In this document: in pieces, positions 36,621 to 46,414 of the stretch
Numbering within the stretch: the first letter of the stretch is position 1
How the letters are laid out: every line of letters starts with the position of its first letter
Origin: Sphaerochaeta sp. Phil3
GTDB lineage: Bacteria > Spirochaetota > Spirochaetia > Sphaerochaetales > Sphaerochaetaceae
Direction: 5' to 3'
DNA: 64,000 nt
Assembly (NCBI GenBank): GCA_001940825.1
Contig: MSGT01000012.1
Span: forward strand, 53,291 to 117,290
The notes under the pieces: model-generated
Seen by the model: only the letters and a program-made list of their open reading frames with translations
Databases searched by the model: none
Told to the model about the DNA's origin: nothing
Position numbers and translations under genes: made by a program

Positions 36621-38909
36621 TCAGTCGTTCGAAGTTTCCTTGGACTCAGTTGAATCCATAGGCTTGTTCTCTCTTGGCTTTCTGTCCCTTCTGTCATGGT
36701 CGTTGCGACCAAAAGGCTTTGAGGAACGTCTGTCTGAGTTGTGGAAATCCCTTCCGCCATCACGGCCTTCCCTTGGCTTTCTTTCTGGAGCCTTGGCCTC
36801 TCCGTCTGGATCGATTGCATCTATGTAGGAAAGGCTGAGCCTTCCACCTGTGCGGTCTACTTCAATGAGCTTTACAGGGATGACCTGTCCAACCTGAAGG
36901 ACGTCAGATACGTTGTTGACTCTTGTCCTTGCAAGCTTTGAGATGTGGCAAAGTCCTTCCTTTCCTGGAATTATCTCAACGAATGCACCAAAGTCCATGA
37001 TTCTCTTGACGGTTCCCTGATAGATCTTTCCAACCTCAGGCTCCTCAACGATTGACTTGACCATCTCAAGGGCTGCCTGTGCGCTTGCGGCGTTCTTGCC
37101 GTAGATCGTCACGACACCCGTGTCATCGATGTTGACCTCAGCGCCTGTAACCTGTGCAATTCCCTTGATCGTCTTTCCACCTGTACCAATGACGGCACCA
37201 ATCTTCTCTTCCTCGACCTTTGTCGTGAGGATCTTTGGAGCGTACTGGTTGACCTCTGGTCTTGGAGCTGCAAGTGTCTGCTCCATGATGCCAAGGATGT
37301 GGTATCTTCCTTCCTTTGCCTGTTGGAGGGCCTTGCTCATGATCTCAGGTGTGACGCCTGCAATCTTGATGTCCATCTGGAAAGCCGTGATTCCATCGCG
37401 TGTTCCAGCTACCTTGAAGTCCATGTCGCCAAGGTGGTCCTCCTCTCCAAGGATATCGGAAAGGATCTTGTATCTGCTGTAGTCGGCACCCTCTGTGATG
37501 AGGCCCATTGCAATTCCTGCAACCGGCTTGGAGATTGGAACGCCCGCATCCATAAGGGAAAGGCAGCCGCCGCAGACCGATGCCATTGAGGACGATCCGT
37601 TGGACTCCATGATTTCGCTTACGACTCTGACCGTGTATGGGAACTCTTCCTTGCATGGAACGACAGCCTGAAGGGCCCTTTGTGCAAGGTGTCCGTGTCC
37701 AATCTCTCTTCTTCCTGTTGTAAGACGGCCTGTCTCTCCAACTGAATATGGAGGGAAGTTGTAGTGCAGCATGAAGTTGCTGTAGTTCTTGTCCCCGTCT
37801 ATGTTGTCAAAGAGCTGCTCGTCCTGGACCGTGCCAAGGGTGGTTACGGCAAGGCTCTGAGTCTCTCCCCTTGTGAAGAGCGCGCTTCCGTGGGTTCTGG
37901 CAAGAAGTCCGACCTCGCAGGTTATTGGCCTTATCTCGGTCACCTTTCTTCCATCTACACGAACACCGTCGTCAAGGATGGATGCCCTGAGCACTTCGTA
38001 TGCAAGGTCGTCGAAGAGCTTTGCAATCTGGACCTTTCCATCATCATGGGCGGAGACCTCGTCTGCGAACTTTGCAAGGGTATCGGCCTGGACCTTGGCA
38101 AGCGCCTCGTGTCTACCTTCCTTGCTTCCTCCAAACGATGCCTGCTTGACAAGAGGCTTTGCGTATTCGCGGATTGGCTCGAGCCATGAAAGGTCTTCGT
38201 TTATCTCAAGAACAGGAAGCTTCTCCTTTCCTGCAAGTCTTCTGAGTTCAAGCTGTGCATCGCAGAGCATCGTGATGACAGGCTGTGCGGCGGCGATTGC
38301 ATCAAGCATGTTCTGCTCGGAGACTTCGTGCGCTCCGCCTTCTACCATTGTGATGCCTTCGCGCGTTCCAGCTACGACTATGTCAAGGTCAGCGTTCTCG
38401 ATTTGCTGGAACGTTGGGTTGATTACGTACTTCCCATCGATGAGGGCAACTCTGACACCTGCAATTGGTCCGTTGAACGGGATGTCTGAAATCGTAACCG
38501 CTGCGCTTGCTGCGTTGATTGCGATGACATCAGGTGTGTTGATCTGGTCAGCGGAGATGACGGTTGGAACTATCTGTATCTCACGGCTGAAAGCCTTCTC
38601 GAACAAAGGTCTCATAGGACGGTCGATGAGACGGCTTACAAGGATCTCCTTGTCCTTTGGCTTTGACTCCCTCTTGAGGAATCCTCCTGGAATCTTTCCT
38701 GCGGCATAGTACTTTTCGTTGTATTCCACTGAAACTGGAACATAGTCCAAAGGCTCGCTCGGAGCGTCCGAGCAACAAACTGTGGCGATTACGGCAGACC
38801 CTGCATAGTGTGCATAGACGGCTCCGTTTGCCTGCTTGGCGATCTTTCCTGTCTCGAATACGAGGTAGTCGTCACCAAGTTTTACTGAAACTTTCTTTAC
38901 TTCTGACAT
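36621..38909 (-). CDS. pnp: Polyribonucleotide nucleotidyltransferase (PNPase)
   Basis: A 762-residue PNPase, the phosphorolytic 3'-5' exoribonuclease of the RNA degradosome. Two RNase PH domains are present, the second carrying the catalytic region with GEEDHLGDMDFKVAGT. They are followed by a KH domain (IGTGGKTIKGI) at about 570-590 and an S1 domain (FGAFVEI) at about 640. The last 60 residues form a basic, Arg/Asp/Gly-rich tail that could bind RNA. AAAGGAAG precedes the ATG. It follows rpsO after 180 bases holding a hairpin, as in the rpsO-pnp order of enterobacteria. Confidence 0.97.
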   Translation of the reverse strand: MSEVKKVSVKLGDDYLVFETGKIAKQANGAVYAHYAGSAVIATVCCSDAPSEPLDYVPVSVEYNEKYYAAGKIPGGFLKRESKPKDKEILVSRLIDRPMRPLFEKAFSREIQIVPTVISADQINTPDVIAINAASAAVTISDIPFNGPIAGVRVALIDGKYVINPTFQQIENADLDIVVAGTREGITMVEGGAHEVSEQNMLDAIAAAQPVITMLCDAQLELRRLAGKEKLPVLEINEDLSWLEPIREYAKPLVKQASFGGSKEGRHEALAKVQADTLAKFADEVSAHDDGKVQIAKLFDDLAYEVLRASILDDGVRVDGRKVTEIRPITCEVGLLARTHGSALFTRGETQSLAVTTLGTVQDEQLFDNIDGDKNYSNFMLHYNFPPYSVGETGRLTTGRREIGHGHLAQRALQAVVPCKEEFPYTVRVVSEIMESNGSSSMASVCGGCLSLMDAGVPISKPVAGIAMGLITEGADYSRYKILSDILGEEDHLGDMDFKVAGTRDGITAFQMDIKIAGVTPEIMSKALQQAKEGRYHILGIMEQTLAAPRPEVNQYAPKILTTKVEEEKIGAVIGTGGKTIKGIAQVTGAEVNIDDTGVVTIYGKNAASAQAALEMVKSIVEEPEVGKIYQGTVKRIMDFGAFVEIIPGKEGLCHISKLARTRVNNVSDVLQVGQVIPVKLIEVDRTGGRLSLSYIDAIDPDGEAKAPERKPREGRDGGRDFHNSDRRSSKPFGRNDHDRRDRKPRENKPMDSTESKETSND

Positions 38910-39054
38910 TTTTCTTCCTTTTACTTCTTTCTTTTCTTCTTTTCTGTTCTTTCGCCATTGACATCCGTTTGGACAAGGCTTTCAATGCCGCCTGAAACCC
39001 TTCCTTTGGATGTTTGGCAATGCATCAAAGGCAAAGTGCCTTAGACGCAGTAAA

Positions 39055-39074
39055 GGCTCCGCATCAACGGAGCC
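39055..39074 (-). terminator. Hairpin after rpsO (partial terminator or processing site)
   Basis: A perfect 7-bp GC-rich stem, GGCTCCG / CGGAGCC, with a 6-base loop, read on the minus strand and followed by TTTACTG. The T tract is short, so read-through into pnp is likely. In Escherichia coli the equivalent gap holds a terminator and an RNase III site. Confidence 0.5.
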
Positions 39075-39089
39075 CTGATTTGTACAAGC

Positions 39090-39356
39090 TTACTTTCTGA
39101 GACCCAGCTCCGCAATGAGTGAGCGGTACTTCTCAATGTCGTTGTTCTTGATGTACTTGAGAAGGCGTCTTCTCTGTCCAACCATCTTGAGAAGGCCACG
39201 GTTGGAAGCGTGGTCCTTTGGGTTGGCCTTGAAGTGCTTCTGAAGGTCGTTGATCCTTGCTGTGAGAAGTGCAACCTGTACCTCTGCAGCTCCTGTGTTC
39301 TTCTCATCGCCACCAAACTTTGCGATGATTTCCTGCTTCTGTTCCTTGGTAACCAT
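39090..39356 (-). CDS. rpsO: 30S ribosomal protein S15
   Basis: An 88-residue S15 that binds the central domain of 16S rRNA early in 30S assembly. Recognised from [30 protein letters not shown] and [11 protein letters not shown]. It starts 4 bases after the ribF stop. Confidence 0.97.
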   Translation of the reverse strand: MVTKEQKQEIIAKFGGDEKNTGAAEVQVALLTARINDLQKHFKANPKDHASNRGLLKMVGQRRRLLKYIKNNDIEKYRSLIAELGLRK

Positions 39357-39360
39357 TCTG

Positions 39361-40149
39361 TTACTCTCCTAGGAATGTAATCCCATCTGGAATCATCCGC
39401 ACAGGCAGCTCCAGAGCCAAATGGTCCTCTGATACGCAGAGCCGGCATTTTGCCAATGCTCCACTGGCTGTCGCTTCCACCATGTACAGCCCTTCCGGAG
39501 GAAGAAGCTGTCCAAGAGCGCGGACGCTATAGAACAGGCGATTCTGACTCGGCTCATAGGGAACGTCCCTAAGGTCAAGACTGTACGCTCTGCCAAGCAA
39601 TCTGGACGCTTTGTCCAAATCACCTGTTAGGAGACATCTGCGAATCAGGGAGCTGCTCACCTCCTCGCCTTCTACGAAGACGGAAGGAACAACCACCAAA
39701 GAAGCAGATGAAGTATATTTTGACAAAAGACCCTCCAGATTGGAAACCCCTGCGCTACTGCTTGGGTTGCCGCAACGGAAGCTTGTCCCAACAACCATCG
39801 CCCTCACGCTGTACGACGTACAGAGCATGGCGACGAACTCCTCTCCTGTGAGTTTACTCATATCGTCGGAAAAGTCAATTATGCAGTGCTGGTCAACACC
39901 TGCTTTCTCCAACATTTCATCGAAAAAACGCATGGATGACAATGGTTTCAACGCTTTCATGGAACCCTTTGCCATTTTTGGATTTACAGAGAACGTCATG
40001 ACTACGCTCATCCATCCGTTTCTGTGCGCCAATGCGACGTTCTGAGCTATTATCCTTGCGTGTCCAAGATGCAGGCCGTCGAACACCCCAACGCTCACTA
40101 CGCAGGGCTTTCCAGATTTGTTCGTCTCTCCAAAGACAGTCGTCTCCAT
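39361..40149 (-). CDS. ribF: FAD synthetase of RibF type with reduced flavokinase region
   Basis: A 262-residue protein. The N-terminal FMN adenylyltransferase domain is intact: [14 protein letters not shown] nucleotide motif near residues 21-34, [10 protein letters not shown], and [27 protein letters not shown]. After that a normal RibF has a flavokinase domain with a PTAN-type motif. Here only about 85 divergent residues remain, with a recognisable [10 protein letters not shown] strand but no PTxN. Normal length is about 300-310. It may therefore adenylate imported FMN but not phosphorylate riboflavin. The ATG at 40149 shares one base with the truB stop. Confidence 0.82.
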   Translation of the reverse strand: METTVFGETNKSGKPCVVSVGVFDGLHLGHARIIAQNVALAHRNGWMSVVMTFSVNPKMAKGSMKALKPLSSMRFFDEMLEKAGVDQHCIIDFSDDMSKLTGEEFVAMLCTSYSVRAMVVGTSFRCGNPSSSAGVSNLEGLLSKYTSSASLVVVPSVFVEGEEVSSSLIRRCLLTGDLDKASRLLGRAYSLDLRDVPYEPSQNRLFYSVRALGQLLPPEGLYMVEATASGALAKCRLCVSEDHLALELPVRMIPDGITFLGE

Positions 40150-41045
40150 CACGACTCTCCTCTGACCTGACAGATTATCCTTCCTTCCGCCACGCTGTAG
40201 ATGCATACAGCCTTTGATTGGCCTTTGGTTTGGTTCATGAAAACGACGAATCCAACATTGTCTTTTGGAAGTCGTCCCCTCACGCTATATGGCACCGCAC
40301 CGTTGGAAAGCTTGAAAGCCTCTGTTTCGTCAACGGTTACAAAGGATGTGTATGGGATGCGTCCTATGAGGCCAAGGCCGTCGTCCGTAGAGTCTGCAAT
40401 GGCCTTCAGAGCCTCTGCGTCGTCGTAGCGGACGGCATCTCCAACCTTGAATGGGCCAATCGCCGTTCTGTAGAGTTCCTTCACATAAGCGCAGCTGTTG
40501 CAAAGGTGTCCAAGATCCCTTGCATAGGAGCGTACATATGTTCCTTTCGACACATGAAGACGAACTTTGAGGAACGGGGCCTCATATGAGATTATGGATG
40601 CTTCGTGTATGGTGACGTGACGAGGTTCGAGTTGGGGCATGTCTTCGTTCAAACGCGCCAACTGATAGCTTCTCTTTCCGTTCACATGGATTGCACTGTA
40701 TGCAGGAGGGACCTGATTGATGTATCCAACAAGTCTGGAAACAGCTGCCTCGACTGTCTCGAAGTCTGGAATCTCTCCTGTCTCCATGACCTCTCCCTCT
40801 GGATCAAGGGTGTCCGTGGACTTTCCAAACTCAATCAGTGCCTCATAGGTCTTGTCCATTCCCATGAATACAGGGACGAGCTTCGTATAGCTTCCGCAGA
40901 GTACAATCATAAGGCCATGTGCGAACTTGTCCAAAGTACCGCAATGGCCTGTCTTCTTGTTTATGAGTCTCTTTATTCGTCCTAGGCAGTCGAATGAGGT
41001 GATCCCAGAGGCTTTGTCCACCAGAATCACAGCGTTCCTGTTCAT
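40149..41045 (-). CDS. truB: tRNA pseudouridine-55 synthase
   Basis: A 298-residue TruB, isomerising U55 in the T loop of tRNAs. The catalytic motif reads HCGTLDKFAHGLM, with the Asp that forms the covalent intermediate; the usual Pro after Asp is replaced by Lys. KTYEALIEFGKSTDTLDPEGEV and SKGTYVRSYARDLG are also typical. A C-terminal PUA-like extension is present. I start at ATG 41045, with AAGGA 7 bases upstream, over TTG 41063. Confidence 0.93.
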   Translation of the reverse strand: MNRNAVILVDKASGITSFDCLGRIKRLINKKTGHCGTLDKFAHGLMIVLCGSYTKLVPVFMGMDKTYEALIEFGKSTDTLDPEGEVMETGEIPDFETVEAAVSRLVGYINQVPPAYSAIHVNGKRSYQLARLNEDMPQLEPRHVTIHEASIISYEAPFLKVRLHVSKGTYVRSYARDLGHLCNSCAYVKELYRTAIGPFKVGDAVRYDDAEALKAIADSTDDGLGLIGRIPYTSFVTVDETEAFKLSNGAVPYSVRGRLPKDNVGFVVFMNQTKGQSKAVCIYSVAEGRIICQVRGES

Positions 41046-41073
41046 ACGTATTTCCTTTTGCAAGTTCCTACAA

Positions 41074-41421
41074 TCAGGACTTTATGCTATCCAAAAGCTC
41101 ATTTATCCTTTGTGCGTCACGCTCAGTGGTATCGGCCACGAACGTCAGCTTTGGAGTGTTCTTCGTCTTGAGCACATTTGCAAGGCGTGCCTGTATGAAG
41201 CCTGCAGCGCTTTGGAGAGCCTTTACAGAGACCTCCAAAGTGCCGTCGTCCATGAGGCAGGACACATAGAGCGTTGCATATGCATTGTCCTTGGACAGCG
41301 TAATGGCGCTTATGCTTGCGAACCTGCTGAGCTTTGGATGCTTTATCTCACCGTTCACAATGAGTGTGTTCACGGCTTGGAGTATCCTTGACTCGTTTCT
41401 GCTCTGGCTGTACTCGCTCAT
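41074..41421 (-). CDS. rbfA: 30S ribosome-binding factor A
   Basis: A 115-residue RbfA, a KH-fold factor for late 16S 5'-end maturation. Recognised from its length, the SxxITLSKDNAYATLYVS strand-helix, ALQSAAGFIQARLANVLKTKNTPKLTFVAD, and the final RINELLDSI. Its ATG shares one base with the infB stop. Order nusA-infB-rbfA-truB is conserved in most bacteria. Confidence 0.92.
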   Translation of the reverse strand: MSEYSQSRNESRILQAVNTLIVNGEIKHPKLSRFASISAITLSKDNAYATLYVSCLMDDGTLEVSVKALQSAAGFIQARLANVLKTKNTPKLTFVADTTERDAQRINELLDSIKS

Positions 41422-44231
41422 CAGATGTACTCCTCTGAAACCTCAAGCTTCCTTGCCGTTTCGTGAATCTCCACGAACTCAAGGACATCGCCCTCCCTCA
41501 GATCCTGGAAGCTTTCGATTCCAATACCGCATTCGAAACCGGCTGTGACTTCACGCACATCGTCCTTGAACCTCTTGAGGGAGGTGATCTTCACAAGGTC
41601 GTGGTTTATCTGGATGTTCTCCCTTATCACGCGGCAGAAATTGTTCCTCTTGACGCTTCCTGAGAGCACATAGCATCCTGCAACGATTCCAACCTTTGGT
41701 ACCTTGAAGACCTGTCTGACCTCTGCAGTACCAACATCCACCTCCGTCCTTTCCGGCGAGAGCATTCCTTCCATGGCGGCCCTTACGTCGTCCACGACGT
41801 TGTAGATTATGTTGTACTTGCGGATCTCTATCTTCTCCTGGTCCGCTCTTGCCTGAGCCTTTGGCGTAGGTCTTACGTTGAAGCCAATGACAAGGGCCGG
41901 GTTCTCGGATGCAGATGCAAGGTTTATGTCGTCCTCTATGATGGCGCCGGCTGCGGCACGTATCACGCGCACTCTGATCTCTGGTGTGGAGAGCTTTTCA
42001 AGTGCAAGCTGCAGGGCTTCGACGGAACCTTGGACATCACCCTTGATGATGACGTTGAGCTCCTTGACCTCACCGTCCTTGATGGCTTCGTTGAGGGTCT
42101 CGAGAGTGACCTTCTTGAACTTGCTGGCCTGGTTCATCCTCTCAAGTTCCTGCCTCTTTGCACCAATCTGCCTTGCCTGCTTTTCGTTCTCACATACCTG
42201 GAACGGGTCGCCTGCGGACGGTACGTCTGACAGTCCTATGACCTCAACCGGAGTGGATGGTCCTGCGGACGATATCTTCTTGCCCTTGTCGTCGAACATG
42301 GCTCTGACTCTGCCTGGATATATGCCAGACACATAGTAGTCGCCCTGCTTGAGGGTTCCACGCTCTATGACGACGGACGCCACGATACCTCTTCCCTGGT
42401 CTATCCTAGCTTCAAGGATCTTTCCTTCAGCCCTGCAGTTTGGATTCGCCCTAAGGTCCATCATCTCAGCCTGAAGCAGTATGGTGTCCAGAAGTTCGTC
42501 GATGCCTTCCTTCTTCAAGGCCGATATCTTGCAGAACAATGTCTGTCCACCCCACTCCTCTGGCATGAGACCACGGTCAGAGAGCTGCTGCATGACCCTC
42601 TCAGGCTTGGCATCTGGCAGGTCTATCTTGTTTATGGCAACGATGATAGGCACGTTTGCAGCCTTTGCATGGTCAATGGCTTCAAGGGTCTGTGGCATGA
42701 CACCGTCGTTGGCGGCGACGACAAGGACTACTATGTCCGTGAGCTGGGCTCCCCTTGCTCTCATCATCGTGAATGCGGCATGGCCTGGAGTATCCAGGAA
42801 CACAATGTCCCCTTTGCCTGGAATGGACACCTTGTATGCACCAATGTGCTGTGTGATTCCTCCAAACTCACCGGCTACGACGTTCGTCTGCCTTATGGCA
42901 TCGAGGAGCTTGGTCTTACCATGGTCTACGTGACCCATGACCGTAACGATTGGAGCTCTTGGAACAAGGTCCTCCTCAGAGTCCTCCTCCCTTGCTATAA
43001 TCGTTTCGTCATAAAGATTTACAAGATGCACGGAACATCCATACTCCTCAGCTATGATAGTTGCGGTATCGCTGTCTATGCTTTCGTTTATGCTCACCAT
43101 CATACCCATGCTGAACAGCTTGGAAATGATCTCTGAGGCCTTTATGTTCATCTTCCTTGCAAGGTCGCTGACAGTTATGGACGAAAGGATGTCTATGGAC
43201 TTTGGAATCGCAGCCGTCTGCTCGTGGCCCTTGGACTTCTTTCCAAACTGCTTGAGCTCGAACTCTTCGTCCGTTCTCTCGTCTCGTCTGTCCTTGCCCT
43301 TGTCCTTCGAGTAGACCCTTCTGTTCTTGTCCACTGCAACCTCTGACGGTGCAGAGAAGCCACCTCCTCTGTGCATTCCACCACGTGGTGCATCCTTTCC
43401 AAAGCCAGGCTTCTGGCCAAAGCCCGGTCTTGGGCCCTGACCGTCTCTGTTGAAGCCACCTCCAAAACCGCCCTGTCTCTGACCGAATCCGCCTTGTCTC
43501 TGGCCATAGCCGCCTTGGCGGTTGCCTTGTTGGGCTGACCTTGGAGTGTAGCCCTGAGGTCTACCCTGCTGGCCGTTCTGGCCATAGCCGCCTTGTCTCT
43601 GGCCATAGCCTCCCTGACGGTTTCCATTGTAGCCGTTGCTTATCCTTTGGCCATCACGACCATAGGTTATTCCGCCAACGGATCCGACAGGTCCTGTGGA
43701 TCTTGGGCTGTCAGAACTTCTTGAAGCCCCTCTTGGAACGATTGGTGGGAGGTTGTCGCCTGAGATGATGACCGGCCCCATGTTTATCGAGCTCTGAGGA
43801 ACTGGACTCTTCTTTATGACCTTCTTCTGTACGACCGTTCCAGGTACTGGGCTCTGCGGCTTTTTGACGAATGCCGTGGAGCCTGATACAGGTCTCTGTG
43901 GCTGTACAGCAGCCTGAGGGGCTGCCTTTGGCTGCGTCTCTGCAACAGATGCAACGCTGCCGGCATTTGCCGTAGAAGGCGCCGAGGAGACAGTCTGCGA
44001 TGGAGTCCTGGACTCCGTTGGCGTTGATACTGCAGGAGCGCTCTTCTTCTCCGGAGCCTGCTCCGGCTGAGGTTCAGGTGCCTGAGCCTTGACCACGACG
44101 ACGGGTTTCTTCTTTATGATGACGATCTTCTTCTTTTCCTGAGAAGCGTCCGCTTTTGGAGCCTGAGGGACAGCCTCAGCTATCTTTGGCTGTTTGATCA
44201 ATGTTGCCTTGGGCTTGCTTTCTTCTGACAT
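41421..44231 (-). CDS. infB: Translation initiation factor IF-2
   Basis: A 936-residue IF-2, the GTPase that places initiator tRNA. The G domain starts near 433 with [18 protein letters not shown] and NKIDLPDA; domains II to IV follow. The N-terminal third is unusual. A Pro/Ala/Lys-rich part (1-190) is followed by about 110 residues dominated by Gly, Gln and Arg with short repeats QGGYGQRQ / QGGFGQRQ. This resembles RGG-type RNA-binding low-complexity sequence. The ATG at 44231 lies 11 bases after nusA; the frame open to 44270 overlaps nusA. Confidence 0.95.
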   Translation of the reverse strand: MSEESKPKATLIKQPKIAEAVPQAPKADASQEKKKIVIIKKKPVVVVKAQAPEPQPEQAPEKKSAPAVSTPTESRTPSQTVSSAPSTANAGSVASVAETQPKAAPQAAVQPQRPVSGSTAFVKKPQSPVPGTVVQKKVIKKSPVPQSSINMGPVIISGDNLPPIVPRGASRSSDSPRSTGPVGSVGGITYGRDGQRISNGYNGNRQGGYGQRQGGYGQNGQQGRPQGYTPRSAQQGNRQGGYGQRQGGFGQRQGGFGGGFNRDGQGPRPGFGQKPGFGKDAPRGGMHRGGGFSAPSEVAVDKNRRVYSKDKGKDRRDERTDEEFELKQFGKKSKGHEQTAAIPKSIDILSSITVSDLARKMNIKASEIISKLFSMGMMVSINESIDSDTATIIAEEYGCSVHLVNLYDETIIAREEDSEEDLVPRAPIVTVMGHVDHGKTKLLDAIRQTNVVAGEFGGITQHIGAYKVSIPGKGDIVFLDTPGHAAFTMMRARGAQLTDIVVLVVAANDGVMPQTLEAIDHAKAANVPIIVAINKIDLPDAKPERVMQQLSDRGLMPEEWGGQTLFCKISALKKEGIDELLDTILLQAEMMDLRANPNCRAEGKILEARIDQGRGIVASVVIERGTLKQGDYYVSGIYPGRVRAMFDDKGKKISSAGPSTPVEVIGLSDVPSAGDPFQVCENEKQARQIGAKRQELERMNQASKFKKVTLETLNEAIKDGEVKELNVIIKGDVQGSVEALQLALEKLSTPEIRVRVIRAAAGAIIEDDINLASASENPALVIGFNVRPTPKAQARADQEKIEIRKYNIIYNVVDDVRAAMEGMLSPERTEVDVGTAEVRQVFKVPKVGIVAGCYVLSGSVKRNNFCRVIRENIQINHDLVKITSLKRFKDDVREVTAGFECGIGIESFQDLREGDVLEFVEIHETARKLEVSEEYI

Positions 44232-44241
44232 CAATAAACTA

Positions 44242-45717
44242 TCACTCCTCGTCTTCTTCGACTTCCTCAAAACTTATCCCCACATGGCAGTTAGGACACT
44301 CGGTCATGCCAACCGTGAGAGGATAGCCACACTTTGGACAGGCAAAGCCTTCCCCTTCTTCGCTTTCGACTTCGTCTTCGACGATGTCTACGTTTTCCCT
44401 TATAACCTTGTTGATGTTCTCGATATCCTCAGCTGAGAGGTTTGTCATGCCGGCAAGGTCCTCTTCCGTGAGGTTTATGAACTCCTCGACCGTGTATATG
44501 TCATAGAAGTTGAGCTTGGCGATGAGGTTCTTGTCGATAGGAAGATCCGTAAGGGCCATCTCCTCCTCTTCGCCGTCCTGCTGTGCAGGCTGCTGATAGG
44601 CTTCGTCCATGTTGTCGAACATTGCATCAGCTGCAGCCCTTGCCTCCCTTGAGACATCCATCTCTGCGAACTGATCCTGGGTCTTTACATTGACTATCCA
44701 GTCGCAGAGCCTGTTGACGAGCCTTACGTTGAGTCCCTGCTTTCCAATCGCCAGGGAAAGCTGCGACTCATCCACTATTGCGACAGCTTCCTTCTTTGCC
44801 TGGTCTATCACGTATACCTGAAGTACCTTTGCAGGCGAAAGTGCATTGGCTATGTACTCAAGAGGGTTTGGATCCCACTTGATGACGTCAATCCTCTCGT
44901 CGTCAAGTTCCTTCATTATGGCCTGGATCCTGTTGCCCTTGAGTCCAACGCAGGTTCCAACGGCGTCAGCATCCACCTTCCTTGGGTAGACTGCAACCTT
45001 CGTCCTGTAGCCTGCTTCCCTTACTATCTTCATTATCTCTATGCTTGGATCCTTTGATACAAGCTCAGGGACATAGATCTCAAAGAGTTTTCTGACAAAG
45101 TCTTCGTGTACGCGGCTTAGGATGACCCTTATGTTCTTGTCAGACCTCTCGTCAGGCCTTACGCTCTCGACATAGCACCTGATCTTGTCGCCCTTCGTAT
45201 AGAATTCCTTTGGGCTCTGGTTCTTCTTTGGTAGATACCCTTGGGTCTTTCCAAGATCCACAAGAAGGTCTCCGTCACGGTCGCCCTGCACATAGCCGTT
45301 GATGATCTCACCAACCTTGCCCTTGAATTCCTGAAGCAGTTCGTCCTTCTGGATCTCCCTAAGAGCCGACTGAGCCCTCTGCTTTCCTGTCTGGACGCTT
45401 ATCCTATCGAAGCTCTTTGGGTCGATTGGGATGAGAAGCTCATCGCCTACCTCGGCTTCAGAGCTGAGCTCCTGGGCTTCCTCAAGTGGAATCTGCGTCA
45501 CTTCATCGTCAAAGTCGTCGTCATCCACAACGACCTTGCGGGATGCAAGCTCTACGGATGAAAGGTCATCTGCGAATGTCACGACAGCGTTCTCATCTGT
45601 TCCATACTTCCTTCTATATGTGGCAAGAAGGGTCTGCCTAATGGTATCAAGCACCAGTTCCTGGGAAATACCCTTGTCTTCGACCATCAGTCTGATGGCA
45701 TCACTTAACTCGGACAT
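44242..45717 (-). CDS. nusA: Transcription termination/antitermination factor NusA with terminal zinc ribbon
   Basis: A 491-residue NusA. The N-terminal polymerase-binding domain, an S1 domain (GEIINGYVQGDRDGDLLVDLG near 135), and two KH domains (VGTCVGLKGNRIQAI near 260, AIGKQGLNVRLVNRL near 325) are followed by one helical repeat (AKLNFYDIYTVEEF). The last 35 residues add a C4 zinc ribbon: Cys460, Cys463, Cys474 and Cys477. It overlaps rimP by 17 bases and feeds into infB. Confidence 0.95.
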   Translation of the reverse strand: MSELSDAIRLMVEDKGISQELVLDTIRQTLLATYRRKYGTDENAVVTFADDLSSVELASRKVVVDDDDFDDEVTQIPLEEAQELSSEAEVGDELLIPIDPKSFDRISVQTGKQRAQSALREIQKDELLQEFKGKVGEIINGYVQGDRDGDLLVDLGKTQGYLPKKNQSPKEFYTKGDKIRCYVESVRPDERSDKNIRVILSRVHEDFVRKLFEIYVPELVSKDPSIEIMKIVREAGYRTKVAVYPRKVDADAVGTCVGLKGNRIQAIMKELDDERIDVIKWDPNPLEYIANALSPAKVLQVYVIDQAKKEAVAIVDESQLSLAIGKQGLNVRLVNRLCDWIVNVKTQDQFAEMDVSREARAAADAMFDNMDEAYQQPAQQDGEEEEMALTDLPIDKNLIAKLNFYDIYTVEEFINLTEEDLAGMTNLSAEDIENINKVIRENVDIVEDEVESEEGEGFACPKCGYPLTVGMTECPNCHVGISFEEVEEDEE

Positions 45718-46207
45718 TCTTCACATCCTCCCATCTGTAATCCAGTTTTGCCTTCTGGATGTCTGCAAATTCAATTCTCTTCTCCTCGCCCTTCTCCTTG
45801 GAGTCCTCGACTTCGTAGTCAAGAAGGGTGACACCATCGTCTCCAACCTCGTCTATCGTTCCGCTTATCCAGGACGATGCTCCAAGGCTGTAAACCCTGC
45901 ACCTCTTTCCTTTGAAGACCTGGAACTCGTAGACGTCCCTGAAGTTCCTCTGGAGGCCGGGGGTCGAGACTTCAACATAGAGGTCGTCGCGTCCGTACTT
46001 CATCTGAAGCCTTGGAAGAATGGTGTTATGGACCTTTGCGCAGTCGTCCACACCCGTCTCCTCCGCTGGATTCATGATGGTCACGGATATCTGTACGGTC
46101 TTGCCCTGCATGGACTTCTTTGCATCGCAAAGCACCATGCCCAGATTCTCCACGATTCCTCTGAGATCCTCGAAAAGAGGGTCCTTCGTAATCTCGTTGT
46201 TCAACAT
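45701..46207 (-). CDS. rimP: Ribosome maturation factor RimP
   Basis: A 168-residue RimP, needed for 30S maturation. It is recognised from the conserved VSTPGLQRNFRDVYEFQVFKGKRCRV segment, from CAKVHNTILPRL, and from its place before nusA. The ATG at 46207 lacks a ribosome site because a hairpin with six T's ends 8 bases upstream. A TTG at 46246, preceded by GAGGA, is in frame and would put the hairpin inside the coding region. A short upstream frame from ATG 46256 overlaps in another frame. Confidence 0.88.
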   Translation of the reverse strand: MLNNEITKDPLFEDLRGIVENLGMVLCDAKKSMQGKTVQISVTIMNPAEETGVDDCAKVHNTILPRLQMKYGRDDLYVEVSTPGLQRNFRDVYEFQVFKGKRCRVYSLGASSWISGTIDEVGDDGVTLLDYEVEDSKEKGEEKRIEFADIQKAKLDYRWEDVKNVRVK

Positions 46208-46215
46208 AAAGCCAT

Positions 46216-46242
46216 AAAAAAGGGACCGAAAATTTCGATCCC
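46216..46242 (-). terminator. Hairpin with T6 tract in the rimP leader (candidate attenuator)
   Basis: On the minus strand GGGATCGAAA pairs with TTTTCGGTCCC (one U-G) and runs into TTTTTT, ending 8 bases before the rimP ATG. It lies between the strong promoter and the first gene of a 12-gene run, so it must be passed for expression. Confidence 0.6.
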
Positions 46243-46271
46243 TCAAAAATCCTCATTAAAAATCCTCTTGC

Positions 46272-46301
46272 AATATATCGCAAGCAAACGAGATATGTCA
46301 A
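46272..46301 (-). promoter_or_regulatory. Promoter of the rimP-nusA-infB run
   Basis: A consensus -35 TTGACA (46296-46301) and -10 TATATT (46272-46277) with an 18-base spacer, on the minus strand. The predicted start is near 46265, about 58 bases before the rimP ATG. Confidence 0.75.
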
Positions 46302-46414
46302 GCAACGGCAAACGTATATGTGGAAAAACCATGCGCTTTGTGCTAGAGTTCAAGCGATATGGCAACCAACTGCGATGTGTGTATTGGGACATCGGCCTAA
46401 AAAGGAGGTCTTAA

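Noticed and set aside
36584..36820. N-terminal extension of dUTPase
   Set aside because: It runs through the pnp coding end in another frame and has no family similarity.
43440..43620. Repeat array within infB as a possible CRISPR or mobile repeat
   Set aside because: The repeats are in frame and encode [12 protein letters not shown] protein sequence with no spacer structure.
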